From contig OY282559.1 of the NCBI GenBank assembly GCA_958295665.1, positions 134,209,241 to 134,273,240 on the forward strand: a stretch of 64,000 nucleotides of DNA. Reading direction: 5' to 3'. The stretch is from Tipula vernalis. Its lineage: Eukaryota; Arthropoda; Insecta; Diptera; Tipulidae. Positions within the stretch are counted from its first letter, which is position 1. Each line of letters opens with the position of its first letter. The position numbers and the translations under genes are program-made. The notes beneath the pieces are model-generated. The model saw only the letters and a list, made by a program, of their open reading frames with translations. It was not told the DNA's origin and did not search any database. Of this stretch, positions 35,159 through 46,251 are shown in pieces.

Positions 35159-36059
35159 TAGAGTCTCTTCATTCCTATATGGACATCGCAGGAGATGAGG
35201 TTTCGGCCCCCACAAGGGGATCTCCTCTGTGAAAGGAGGAGGGAGTATGAACGTCAGGAAGAACTGGCACAAAGCTTCTGGCGATGCGGCCAAAAAAGGA
35301 AACTGGTGTTCCTCCTGAGATTCTAGCGCCTGAGAGAGTCCGCTCGGATGATAGCATCCCACAGGTAATTAAAAAGACCAGGGGAGGAATATGTCTCAGT
35401 GGTTTCGGGTTCTGCAGTCTGGTTTGAAGCAGGCTGCAGAGTAGGAAATCATTAGGATCCTACTCTCTTGCTTTCCTGAGGTGACCCAGTGGCTCAACTC
35501 AAGGTGACTGAGGCGGGTAACCTGTTTCGAGCCCAGCTGTGTTTGGCACCTTCCCTAATAGTGCTCAATTGCTTAGGCAATATAGTGAAGAGTTGGCAGG
35601 TGAGGGGCGAAAGGCTCTTCAAGAAAGTGGTGCCAAATCGGTTTCTATGGATGGGACCCAAGTGGTGAAGCCTGTGGTGATACGGTGGAAGCACATGTAG
35701 ACAAGACTCCTGGGGGTGGTGGCCCTATCCAAGAGACGGGTGGTGGCCCCGCAATGAGTCCTTCCTTGTAAGCCACAATCGGCTGAGGCAGCACAGTCAT
35801 CAATAATATGGTTGAACACCTTTTTCAATATTTCATTACAAATAATGTAGACATTATCAATAGGGGAAAGAAACCTACTTTTATATACGCGATTAGGCAA
35901 GAAGCCCTAGCTTTTACACTTGGTAGTCCGCATTTGAGCAATTTAGTTAATAATTGGCATTTGTCTGAGAAGAAATCTCTTTGTCGGATCACATGCAACT
36001 TAGATTCGATTTGGCGGAGGAGATCATGCAGCAGCAACGAATTAGAATTCCTAAACTGA

Positions 36060-36400
36060 CCGACAGGGACTCTTATAGAGTTTAACTCGCATCAGAAATA
36101 CCCTCGATTAACGGCAACATGTAGTCTCCAAAGGGATTGGAGTTCCGTTCAAATCAGTTGCATAACTCTATACACTTGGCTTATGAGAACAGCTGCCAGT
36201 CTACTAAGATGGTCCGTTGGTGGAACAGGACGCTGGGAAAACTGAAGAAAAATTCAAAAAGGTTATTCAACAAGACTAAACGCACTGGTCAATGAGGCGA
36301 TAATCTCGAACTAAGAAGATCGAAAAGGGCAATCAATGAATTGCCCTCTGCTGTTCGTCTCCTCCGAAAGTCCTTTCCGGGATCATTCTAATGGTTTAAT
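36060..36400 (+). pseudogene. LINE pol, linker between endonuclease and RT
   Basis: The plus strand reads KMVRWWNRTLGKLKKNSKRL, FNKTKRTGQ and then, after a stop, SKRAINELPSAVRLLRKSFP. The W-W-N-x-x-L-x-x-L pattern is typical of the segment between the endonuclease and RT domains of I/R1/Jockey LINEs. Stops interrupt it. Confidence 0.6.
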
Positions 36401-36975
36401 ACTTCTTTAGACGGCAAACGGATGGTTCACTGAGAACCGGAAGTAAATCTTAGAGGTACTACTAGATACCCACTATCGGGATTAAATAGTGGAAGGAGCC
36501 CAAGAAGACCCACATGACCTTCCAAGTGAGGTAGCCGGCGCACTACACAATCGGATCTGGGAAAATTTTCACACCAATTAAGGTGAGATGAACTATTGGC
36601 TCTCTTAAACCTTTTAAATCCGCTGAGTTCCGCAGATGTTTCCGGTAACTTATGCTTTTAACTATATTCCGAAACTCTGGAGGAAAGTAAATAAGGTCTT
36701 TATCCCAAAGGGAGGAGTCACTCAGACAGCCAGCCCAAGGGATTATCAAATAAGAAGTGAGATCCTCGTCAAAAATCCGCTGCATCCGAACCAGTTTGCT
36801 AACTGGTAAATCTATTGTGATGGCTCCTAGTAGTCTTGTCACGAGGATTGAAAGAGCGATGGCCCTTTGCGCCTCTTTGGACATTGAGGGGCGTTTGATA
36901 ATAAATCCTATGAATCGATAGAGAGGGCAGCAATGGAAAAGAGTTCGGCCTTCTACAATTAGGTGGATCCACTCC

Positions 36976-37272
36976 ATGCTGAAACTTAGCAAGATTACAG
37001 CCAAATTAGGTGGTGAGTCAGTAACAATCAGGGCCGTAAAGGGTTATCCCCAAGGAGTCTTACTGTCTCCTCTATTAGCGTCATTGGTTATTAACAGACT
37101 ACTGGTCCTTCTAGATAGGTTCTCTGTTAGGTTAACTGGCCGGAATATGTGGAGTGCAGGAAGGCCGTCCTTTGAGCGAGGGTCAAAGGTAATGTTTACA
37201 GATGGATCAAAAACGGAAGACGGGGCAGCGGTAGGAATATACGGGAGGGGGACTCTCGAAGCCCTTGGCTAA
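36976..37272 (+). pseudogene. LINE reverse transcriptase motif fused by deletion to RNase H
   Basis: Residues about 20-45 carry GYPQGVLLSPLLASLVINRL, the RT motif 4 region (P-Q-G). Only about 30 residues later comes MFTDGSKTEDGAAVGIYGRG, the start of RNase H with its first aspartate. The catalytic A-D-D box and thumb that should lie between are missing, so a deletion of several hundred bases joined the domains in frame. The RT is inactive. Confidence 0.85.
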
Positions 37273-37870
37273 AGTCTTTCAAGCAGAAGTACATGCTATA
37301 GAACTTTGTGCTAGGATAGGCATAACAAAATCCCTAAACGATAAAAGATATAATTATATTGTATCAGACAGCCAGTGGGCCTTAAAGGTTCTTAGGTATT
37401 GTACCGTTGACTAAAGGCTGGTATAGGACGGTCCGAAGGTTATTAAACATCTGGCAAGCTCAAATAAGGTATCACTTATGTGGGTGCCAGGTCATATTGA
37501 AATCGAGCGAAATGAGGCTGCTGATGGTTTTCCCCGCAAGGGTTCTGCCTCTCCATTCATTGGACCAGAGCTCTTCTGCGGTGTCACTAAGGGAAGCGTT
37601 AAAACGCTTGGAGGACGTATATCACCTTCATCAGTCAGGGTAAAGGAATATGTTGAACTTAGGAAAACTGAGTTTTAGCTACTAACAGGCTTCCTCACAG
37701 GTTACGTTCCCTTAAAGTATCACCTTAAGAAAATGGCCCTAGGTATGACAAACAGATGCCGCTTCTGTGATATGGAAGCGGAACCAGCAAAAGAAGTTCT
37801 GTGGCAATGCCCAATCATTTTCCGCCAAAGAATGCAACATCTAGGAGGGAGGAAAATGAGTGGGCTTTAG
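37273..37870 (+). pseudogene. LINE RNase H C-terminal part and Cys-rich tail
   Basis: After a frame change, VFQAEVHAIELCARIG gives the RNase H glutamate region (about 37280). MWVPGHIEIERNEAADGFPR (about 37478) gives the H and final D block. Further on KKMALGMTNRCRFCDMEAEP and VLWQCP form the C-x2-C...C motif at the LINE C-terminus. At least three frames are used, so it is broken. Confidence 0.85.
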
Positions 37871-37989
37871 TATGTAAGACGTGCCGGCCGGTAGTATTAA
37901 GCAGGGTCCAAGTACCAAAGATCTTTTAGGTCGCAGTGCAAGGTGGCTTGAACTCCCACAGGGCCTTACAGTAATAATAATAATAATAA

Positions 37990-38144
37990 TAGGTTCCAGT
38001 TGGCGTTAAGTTTAGGGTTGTGTTGAAGTTGTGGGGTTGGGTGAGGGAGTTGGTTAGGGATTAATTTGGAGGTTGAGTTGTGGTGGAGGTTTAAGGTTAA
38101 GTAGAGAGTTAAGATTTGAATCGAGCTATGATTGAGTTGGAGTT
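37990..38144. repeat. degenerate GTTGAG repeat, right flank of LINE
   Basis: Continues the repeat at 34990-35158: GGTTGAGTTGTGG, GTTGTGGGGTTGGGTGAGG and similar. Confidence 0.8.
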
Positions 38145-39970
38145 GCGCTAACCTAGAAGGTCTTTTCCAGACTACCTTTGCTTTAATGTCCTATCCGCTA
38201 CAGTAAGAAAAAAGCAATGGCATTAGTATACACATTCGATTTTTTGGTATAATGTCGAATTAGCAGTTTCCGAATTATAAATCTAACTTTGTCCTCGGTT
38301 GACATGGTGTCATCCTTGTACATACTTGTATATATACGAGGTCATCCGAGGATTTGGTGATTTTATTCGTCTATTCCAATCTATAACTCACCATTCTAAT
38401 TCGAACGAATATCCATAAATTAATTTCTGTCACCTGCTGAGACCAAAACCTCCAATCTTCCTCCAGTATGTATGTGGGAGTTTTGCAGCTAGCTGATTGT
38501 TGACTTCAAATTTAGGTGTTCGACAAAAAATCGCACGGTTGCTTCAAAAGAAACAGGATACTTTTTTATACATTAAATGTGGGTGGTATTTACAGTTAAA
38601 CTACAGAACATAACTTTCACTTGTTTTGTCAAATTCTTCCGTTTTATTCAAGCACTTATCTTGGATAATTTAACTAACAATTTGAAACAAGTTTTTGAGA
38701 TGAGGTACAGACGATGAAATTAAATGACGTCTTTTTTAACAAACTTACAAAATTATATCATAACACCAATTTTGTTAAATTAGTCATATGTTTAGATTTA
38801 AGAATAAAAAATTCTAAGAAAACGCGTACTTCTTGATCTAACTGCTTAAACGCTCAGAGGAAATCATCAATTTGGCATATTAAATTTAGTTATATTGTAT
38901 ACAAACACTTGTTTAGAATTTTGTAATCTCAATAGTTTTACTAAAAATTATTATTTTAATCATGCAAAATGAAGTGCCTTAGCCAAAATAATGTCACATG
39001 TAAAATTTTATGTTTACTTTTAACACTTCCGTCATACGTGATATGGTATTTATAATATGAAAATTACACAACACTTTACAATTACAATTTTTGCGCTTCA
39101 GCCAATTTTATATTTTTGAATTGCATATAAACGGGCGGATACGATTGCTTTCTCCCGCCGTCTCTATAGTTGAGATGTGTGGAAAACATTGTTTATCAAT
39201 ACAAGATATTTTATTATTTTTAAATCAATTTACACTTGAAACTGGTTAATGAAATGTTTATTTAAACTGTGGAGAGAAAATATAAAACTGAAAACCACTT
39301 TCAACCGTTTTTTGCATCTTTCTTATGTAGAACAGCTCTCTTTCTCGTATTACGCGAATTTATTTATATATAAAATCATAATTTTCTAATGAAATAGCGC
39401 TAACACACATTACTGAATCATAGCTGTGCGCGCGCTATTGGCCTTAAATTAAATAAGAAAAGTTTCCAAATATTTCTGAAAACCTCTTGTTACGTCTGAG
39501 CATTTTCGAACCAAAATTGCTTTAAATTTTCAATATAAACTGTTCAATATTCACAATTAAATTTTTTTGTAAGAAGTGCCTTATCTTAATTGATAAGGGA
39601 AAGATGTAACAATACCTAACTTTCAGTTTGTCTGAAAATGCGTCTTATTGAGAGAAACCAAAAAGGTCACAAAAATTTTCAAAACTGCATGAAAATTTAA
39701 AATTTTTACCTACCTTTCGAAATAGATTGGAAAGTTACAAACTATTTAGATAATAAACCTACCGAAGTGAATTTTTTCAAATATATTTCGGCAACAGCAG
39801 GATGTTCACTTAGAAACCCTTTCTGATCTGCAAAACGTGTTCGATTATAATTTTTTCTGAAGAACCATTTGAAATTATGGTTACTAAATTTTTAAATACT
39901 AAAATTTTCAAACGACATGTTTTTATTGGATGAACTAATTGGCCTGATCACACTATTAATTTCAAATCAC
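38145..39970. other. AT-rich stretch without recognised genes
   Basis: No open frame of note on either strand and no clear repeat structure. Confidence 0.45.
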
Positions 39971-39974
39971 AATA

Positions 39975-40330
39975 CAATAACCGTCAGCTCAGATCAGTAA
40001 TCAACCATTAACCGTAAACCATCAACAATCAATGTTTAATGTTAACATTAAACATCAAACATCAGCCATCGACCACCAAGCGTCAACCTTCGTTGGTTGG
40101 TTGATGTTGGTTGTTCCATGTTTGATGGTTAGCAGTTGATGGTTGTTGGCTGAAGGTGGATGTTTGATGTCACCAAACACAAAACATGGACCGTCAACTA
40201 TCAACCATCAACTATTAAGCATCAAGCAACGGCCACGGACCATAAAATATTAAACTTCAAACCACAAACACCATTCTTCAACCACCACCCATCAACCACC
40301 AAACATCAAACATCCATCCATCACTTTTTT
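39975..40330. repeat. degenerate ATCAACC repeat with inverted centre
   Basis: 39975-40080 and 40185-40330 are rich in ATCAACCATCAA/AACATCAA words. The middle, 40085-40170, is the opposite orientation (TTGGTTGATGTTGGTTG, GTTGATGGTTG). The whole can fold into imperfect hairpins. Confidence 0.85.
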
Positions 40331-40489
40331 CGATTAAATTTCAAGACTATGGACTAAGGCCCCTCTAAGTTCCAACCGTGTAGCCTCGGACCAGCCGTTT
40401 GATTTATTGTCTAAAATTCACCTAGCTTAATGTATGAATACACCACAACAAATTATTAGGTGTTCAAGTAGAAACTCGGCTTTTTTTGG

Positions 40490-40990
40490 GCAGACTTAAC
40501 TTTGTTGAAAAGATACTTGTTACAAAGATTAATAATCGAAATATTCGCCATTACTATCTAGGGTCTTTTGCCATTTATCGGGTAGACGAAAAATGTCCTC
40601 GCGATAGAAGCTTGGTGGTTTCGAAGCAAATAGTTCGAGCCATTTTTGCACTCCAGCCAACTCTGGGGAATGTACAACTTCCCAGTCCAAGGAGAAGGTG
40701 AGTTCCTGGGTTGATTTTATTGTATGTGGAGAAGCGTTTTATGCAGCAATATCACCTTCCGTTTTCCTTGGCCCGTAAATGGTATTTTTTTCGCCAGAGC
40801 ATCACTTAATTTGATTAATTGGGCCTGGTAACGTTCAGCTGTAATAGTTTGACCAGGTTCCAAAAGCTCATAGTAAATGACTCCTTTCCAATCCCACCAG
40901 ACACACAGCAATACTTTCTTGGAATGAATCTTCATTTTTGCAACTGAAAAGTGAGGAATGGATTCCTTAGCTTCAAAAATTAATTGATTT
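40490..40990 (-). pseudogene. mariner-like transposase relic
   Basis: The minus frame 40935-40717 contains KIHSKKVLLCVWWDWKGVIY (the W-W-D block with the first-domain aspartate), YELLEPGQTITAERYQAQL and KVILLHKTLLHIQ, where the family has H-D-N-A; the second catalytic aspartate is thus lost. Further on (40700-40560), LELFASKPPSFYREDIFRLP and LPDKWQKTLDSNGEYFDY match the mariner C-terminus. A segment with the third aspartate is missing between them. Confidence 0.85.
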
Positions 40991-41271
40991 TAAACAATAT
41001 TTGGTTAAAACCAAACATTGAGAGAAACAAGAGAGCGGAGTACAAGACACGGCCGAATGCACAAACAAAAGCACATCCGATTGCAGCATGAATGTTAAAA
41101 TATAACTTTTCTTTTCCAAAGGTGGAATTAAAGTGGCAATTGATGAATGCAAGTGAAAATGATTCATTCTCATCCATACTCCTCTGGCATATAAATTATA
41201 TTGCAAGAATGAGGCAGCCTAATCTTCAGATAATTTTAAGAAATAGTCCGGAATTGACCCGGAACTATCGC
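40991..41271. other. unassigned sequence between mariner relic and minisatellite
   Basis: Short overlapping frames only. Confidence 0.3.
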
Positions 41272-41405
41272 AGAGTTGACCATCGCCTAGTTGGCCGTCG
41301 CCGCGTTAGTCGTCGCCGAGTTGATCGTTGCCGAATTGATCGTTGCCGCGTTCCTCGCCGCCGAATTGACCGTCGCCGAGCTGATCGTGGCCAGGTTGAC
41401 CGTAA
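41272..41405. repeat. 15-bp GC-rich minisatellite, about nine units
   Basis: Units of the type GTTGATCGTCGCCGA repeat with a 15-base period (CATCGCCTAGTTGGC, CGTCGCCGCGTTAGT, CGTCGCCGAGTTGAT and so on). It is far more GC-rich than its surroundings and would encode Arg/Asp/Val-rich or Ala/Glu/Val-rich pentapeptides depending on frame. A related tract occurs at 45765-45845. Confidence 0.92.
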
Positions 41406-41807
41406 ATCGTAACTTTTTGGCAATGATTTTATTTAATCTTCGATGTAATCACCTTTTAACTCAATATTCAAACGTTGCTGTGAAGTGGTTACACACACGT
41501 TCACGTTTTTGATCGATAGTGAGCGAACGACCCATTTTGCTTGTAGGGGGTTACACAGTGTGGAGTAACGAAAATCAATCTATTTTTTTTTTGAGATGAT
41601 CGATTTAAATTTCACTTTTTAATTAAAGACAATTTAAAGAGTAGAGAATTTTATTTTTTTTGTATGGCCTTTTATCGACACTATAGTGGCGGGAAGAAAA
41701 AAGGCATCCTCGAAAAAAGGTCACTAGGCGGTTGATAGAATAACTCCAGTCCCGATTGTCTGAAATAAGAATTTCAAAAATATTATTAAAATATAGATGA
41801 ATGGCTA
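41406..41807. other. flank left of the RAG1-like transposon
   Basis: I see no gene. 41808-41812 (TAGCC) may be the left target duplication. Confidence 0.35.
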
Positions 41808-41813
41808 TAGCCT

Positions 41814-42109
41814 ACAGTGGTCTGGAAAGGCAGTAAAGTTTGGCCATCATGACCCGCCCGGGCAATAGACAAATTATGTTCCTTGGACCTTGAGAACTTT
41901 GAAAATTACCCCCCCCCCCCGAAATCGCCACTGATCCTTTTTTACTCTTTTCCATACTTTTTGCGTGCTGAGAAAATGCGAAAATTCAATGATTTCGGGA
42001 ATTAAAAGCGCGCAGAAATTTCCTTGTGTGCGTGTCCGGGAGTGACATTAACGGGTATACACTCAAGTCTCTAGGTACGGGGACTCGTCCTACATGTAAG
42101 TGTGTGAGT
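41814..42109. repeat. left TIR of the RAG1-like transposon
   Basis: Reverse complement of 44823-45112 with a few mismatches. The largest difference is a longer run of C at about 41911-41922. Confidence 0.95.
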
Positions 42110-42365
42110 GGACGTGTGTGTGTGGTAGTGATTGGGTGTATATAACCATTTATGTGCAGAATTCATGAAGTCACACTGTATTTTTATGATAGTTTCTTTC
42201 ATGAAGGCGTGTGTATGTGTGTGTGTGAGCGCTCAAATCGAGTTTTCACAACAAAAACAATTTTCGCGTTTTCCTAGTCAGTTGTGCGTGAAATATCATC
42301 CACTTCACATCTTGAATATTACTTCTACCATAAGTCTTCATTTGCTATTTTATATTTTGTGAAAC

Positions 42366-44600
42366 ATGGGCAGTAAATGCGATCACAAATGCAATCATAG
42401 CGAAAACCGAGGGAAAATGTGTGCACCTTGTGGTCGGAAAATTGTTTTAAGTGGTAGAACATTGAAGTATTTTCGAATAACGCCATGTCGCGAGGAGCAG
42501 ATACAAAGTCGTATAAATGTGAATTTTCGATTGTCCGATCCTCGATTTCCGACTAGTATCTGTGTGAATTGTCGAAGAATTCTAGATAAAAACTTACATC
42601 CAGAGAGCGCGGAGAACTCAAGCCGATCATTCAAAATCATGCCCAACTACGAAGATATTATTTTGCTGAAAAATACAAGGTACCGTGGTGAATCAGGTGT
42701 TGTTTCTTGTGAATGTTGTATATGCCAAACTGCACGTTGTAAAGGTGACAAAAAAAGAAGGATAGATGTACCAATAATATCACGTTCAAAAATAACATCT
42801 GAAAATGGCATGTATGCTCAAAAATCTCCTTAAGCAACTGAAACTAAAGTGATGCGTACGCCGGTAGAAAAATCCGGTTCGACTTTTAAAATTTGTAATA
42901 TTTGGTTCCAACGTACTGGTAGAGGCATCAGACATGTGTGCTGCTCAAAAAGTAAGCCCGCTCGTAAGAGAGTTAATATTGAAAAGTTTGTTGAGACTCT
43001 TCCTGCAACACAACAAGAACAGTTTTGTACGTCACTGGTGTCCAAAAAAATGCAGGCCACCGATAATAAGACCATGGTGAAAATGAATACGGGAGGACGC
43101 AAAAGCAGAGATCTGAACAAGCAAGGAATAAACGCCCAATTTTCATCTGATAATTTATTTGATTTTCAAGTTCAGGCAGGTGCTTCTGGTAGACAGATGA
43201 AAAAATTATGCACTTTCATTAGAAAGAATATCGGTCGAAAATCGGTTCCTAGCAATTATTTAGCAGCAGCGTCAAAAAAATCCAAGGCATTAGATGACGT
43301 ACATAAAAGTACTATTTTGAGTTTCGAAGTCGATAAAAATATAAATAAACAAGAAAGACCAGTAGTGTGGGCCGATGCCGAAGAAATATTAGAGTGTGTT
43401 TTAGTAAGAAGAAATTTAATTGGCAATTACGTTATTAAAGTTATGGCTGACGGGAGTCAAGGCTTCTTCAAGATTTGTATGACTGTTCTTCCAGAAGTTT
43501 ATCTATGTATAGATTTAGATGATGGTTCTAAAAAACAAAAATTAAACTCAAACAACAATGAAGGGAAGTTAACAGGAATTCATAAGTTGATAATGTTGGG
43601 TATCGTCCCCCTAATCAGTGAAACTTATGATAACGTGAAAATTTTATTTGATTTGATTAGAATAAATTCTATTTCATTCAAATTCTTGTCAGATTTCAAG
43701 CTTCTTCTGCTAGTAAACGGTCAACAAACGGCTACATCGAGCTTTCCTTGCCCATATTGTTTCGTGCGTCTTCGGAGTCGAAAAGAACTAGATATTGGGA
43801 AATTAAACAATGAGCGTGAATTAGACTTAAGCGATGTTTCATACTCATTAGAGCAAGATGTTTATAGACTGAAAACTTACGGAGATTTAGAATCAGACTA
43901 CCAGAAATTCGTTTCACTTGGCAGTATTAAGAAACAGGCCTCAAGTAGTAATAGTACAATAAATAAGCCGTTTTTTACCGAAGAATCGAGTGTTTCTGTC
44001 TTGGAAAAGTGCGTTGTCCCAGAGCTTCACATTCTACAAGGGTTTGTAAATCACTTGTTCTGGGACGGGCTCGTACCTTTGCTAGGCAGGGATAAGGCCA
44101 TATTATGGCCTCAGGGGCTCAAGTTGATATCCAAAAACTATCACGGAGAAGTTTTTGAAGGGAACGCCTGTAGGAAGCTTCTTAAGGAACCAGAAAAATT
44201 GTTCGATAAAGAAATTAGTGGAGCAGTTGGTGGTGAATTAATCAAGATACCCTACGTTTCTGCTTTCCAAGCAATGAACAAAATTGTAGAAGCTTGTTTC
44301 AGTATCAGGAGAAATGAAGAAAATTTGTCAAAATATATAGATGAATTGAGAAAAGCGGTCCTGGCAACTGGAATAAGTGAGACCTTGAAAATTCACGTGG
44401 CGATTCGCCATATAAAAGAGAGCCTTAGTTTTCAAAGGGAAGACCACGGATTCGGTCTCTGGTTCCTCCAAGCGGGCGAGTCAGTTCATCATGAATTTTT
44501 GAACTTCTGGAATCGATGGAAGATCAACAATATTTTGGACCCACAATACTCCCAGAGATTGAGATCAGCAGTGGTAGAATTTTCCTCAAAACGCATTTAA
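42366..44600 (+). pseudogene. RAG1/Transib-like DDE transposase with zinc-binding N-terminus; one in-frame stop
   Basis: Two open frames (42366-42833 and 42849-44600) are in the same phase and separated by one TAA at 42831-42833, so about 743 codons form one gene. The N-terminal 155 residues are Cys/His-rich: CDHKCNH, CAPCGRKI, ICVNCRRIL, CECCICQTARC. A second Cys cluster (ICNIWFQRTGRGIRHVCC) follows. Numbering from 42849, candidate catalytic residues are the D in VMADGSQGFF (about 200), the D in SETYDNVKIL (about 259) and the E in LQAGESVHHEF (about 543), with a CPYC zinc pair near 299. The order D, D, CxxC, E and the G-x-W-x-x-x-G-E-S context resemble the RAG1 core (D600, D708, C727/C730, E962). 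It may alternatively be a Chapaev-type (CMC) transposase. Confidence 0.75.
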
Positions 44601-44822
44601 TTCGTAAGAGACTTCATTATATTATTCAATAATATAGTATAATGATCTTTGTACTAACTCCAATCTGTTACAAGACTAGGAAGCTGCTGTACCCTGTTAA
44701 TTTGTGCAACAGGAAGATTAATATATATTTATACTCATTTCAAGTGTTTGAATAATTGAAATTGATGGTTACTTGCTTTTGTGTTATATATATCTCATGA
44801 ATTATAACAATAAACTAATTTT

Positions 44823-45112
44823 ACTCACACACTTACATGTAGGACGAGTCCCCGTACCTAGAGACTTGAGTGTATACTCGTTAATGTCACTCCCGGACAC
44901 GCACACAAGGAAATTTCTGCGTGCTTTTAATTCCCGAAATCATTGAATTTTCGCATTTTCTCAGCACGCAAAAAGTATGGAAAAGAGTAAAAAAGGATCA
45001 GTGGCGATTTCGGGGGGTTATTTTCAAAGTTCTCAAGGTCCAAGGAACATAATTTGTCTATTGCCCGGGCGGGTCATGGTGGCCAAACTTTACTGCCTTT
45101 CCAGACCACTGT
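44823..45112. repeat. right TIR of the RAG1-like transposon
   Basis: Partner of 41814-42109; ends CCAGACCACTGT followed by TAGCC. Confidence 0.95.
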
Positions 45113-45117
45113 TAGCC

Positions 45118-45764
45118 GCATCGTACAGAATTTGAAAATTTCGATTTGAAAAAAAATGGCGGCCATTTGAGAAAAAAGATGATTTTTTCAAGTCAAAACC
45201 AGACATTTCCTAAACAGAAAAGCGCTTAAAGTTTCCGAACAAGGAAAAGGTCGATGAAAGTTTATCATTATTAATTTACCTGCACTTTTTAAAAGCCGTT
45301 TTTTCGTCATTTTCGCTTTGCGGACATATTCTAGGGATAATATACTATCGATAGCCCCTTAAGTATTTTCAAATGCAAATGTACATGCCAGATATTCCTG
45401 TACATTCTTTAGAAATATTTACGACGGATTTTTTAAAACATTTTTGATATTGTCACCTCTTTTCGGTTCTTCATCAAAAACAGTTGCGCGGCCACTTCTA
45501 AATTCAACGATCCAAAAACGGACAGTTTCAAAGGATGGTGTAGACTCGCCCAAAGATAGAGCTGTATCCTTTTTAATATCCGTTGCTGATAAGATAAGAA
45601 TTACGCTCGAATTTGAAATTTATTCATTCTTCTTAAGATGTAGAAAACTTCAACTTGGTTGCTTGTGAAGTGCCAATTAAATGACCGATTGACTTGAAAA
45701 TAGAAATGGAGCCTGATAAAAGACTCTATTTTGGAAATTTAATAAAAATAAATCATTACCGCGA
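45118..45764. other. unassigned stretch
   Basis: A 74-residue frame at 45444-45668 (plus) has no recognised motif. Confidence 0.35.
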
Positions 45765-45845
45765 GACAGTGTCGCCAATTTAACCATCCCCGAATTGATC
45801 CTCGCACAGTTGACCGACGCCAACTTGACCATCACCGAATAAACT
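45765..45845. repeat. 15-bp minisatellite related to 41272-41405
   Basis: Units such as ACCATCCCCGAATTG, ACCGACGCCAACTTG and ACCATCACCGAATAA with a 15-base period. It is more degenerate than the tract on the other side of the RAG1-like transposon, and in the same orientation. Confidence 0.75.
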
Positions 45846-46251
45846 ATCACACGGCCCGTCGACAATAATGAATGATGATGATTATGACAAACCATAAACG
45901 ATATTTCCAGATGAATATGGATCATAAACAGAACACATAATAATGAAGATGATTTATGACACACAATAAAGGAAATTTCAAGAGCACTACTAAACTGGTA
46001 TACCATATAAACACGACCTATGACAAACAGGGACTAGTTTTTGGTTTACTTTAAATCGTGTAACAAGTGAAATAAATCTGTTGTCATGGCCCTCACCAGT
46101 ATCAAGCGGACAGATTTAAGTCAGTAAAATAAAAGCGAATATTACAGTGTATAAAAGAAAAGTGGAATAAAATCGAGTCAAGTGAGATAAAAGTACACAG
46201 TGTTTTTAATTACAAAATCCGGACGAACTCAGAAGCCCAGTTCGTAACAAA

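Larger units (their letters stand above)
35159..37989 (+). mobile_element. I-type non-LTR retrotransposon (LINE) with TAA tail, internally deleted
   Basis: The plus strand shows, in order, a GC-richer 5' part (possible ORF1), a linker before the RT, an RT motif joined to RNase H, the end of RNase H, a C-terminal Cys-rich motif, and a TAATAATAATAATAAT tail at about 37970-37989. Having an RNase H domain and a (TAA)n tail fits the I clade. It sits inside a GAGTTGAG repeat field. The 2.8 kb length and the direct RT-to-RNase H jump show internal deletions. The 5' boundary is uncertain. Confidence 0.82.
41814..45112 (+). mobile_element. DNA transposon with ~290-bp TIRs and a RAG1/Transib-like transposase
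   Basis: Near-identical terminal inverted repeats at 41814-42109 and 44823-45112 bound a 3.3 kb unit; they start ACAGTGGTCTGGAAAGGCAG. Flanks share TAGCC (41808-41812 and 45113-45117), a possible 5-bp duplication, though one extra T at 41813 leaves the exact boundary open. The single long coding region on the plus strand has one internal stop. The TIR end ACAGTG matches six of seven bases of the RAG recombination heptamer CACAGTG, and 5-bp duplications are the rule in Transib/RAG elements. The family assignment is inference. Confidence 0.88.

Noticed and set aside
36543..37004. 153-residue minus-strand frame
   Set aside because: It lies opposite the LINE RT region, whose plus-strand translation matches known motifs; the minus frame is a shadow.
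41092..41512. Arg/Asp-rich or Ala/Glu-rich frames up to 106 residues
   Set aside because: They come from translating the 15-bp minisatellite; the repeat period alone explains the open frames.
42830..43120. 96-residue minus frame within the RAG1-like gene
   Set aside because: Antisense of a well-supported coding region.
41814..45112. hAT element, because termini resemble CAGTG
   Set aside because: No hAT dimerisation motif in the protein and no 8-bp duplication in the flanks; the RAG1/Transib-like reading fits better, though not proven.
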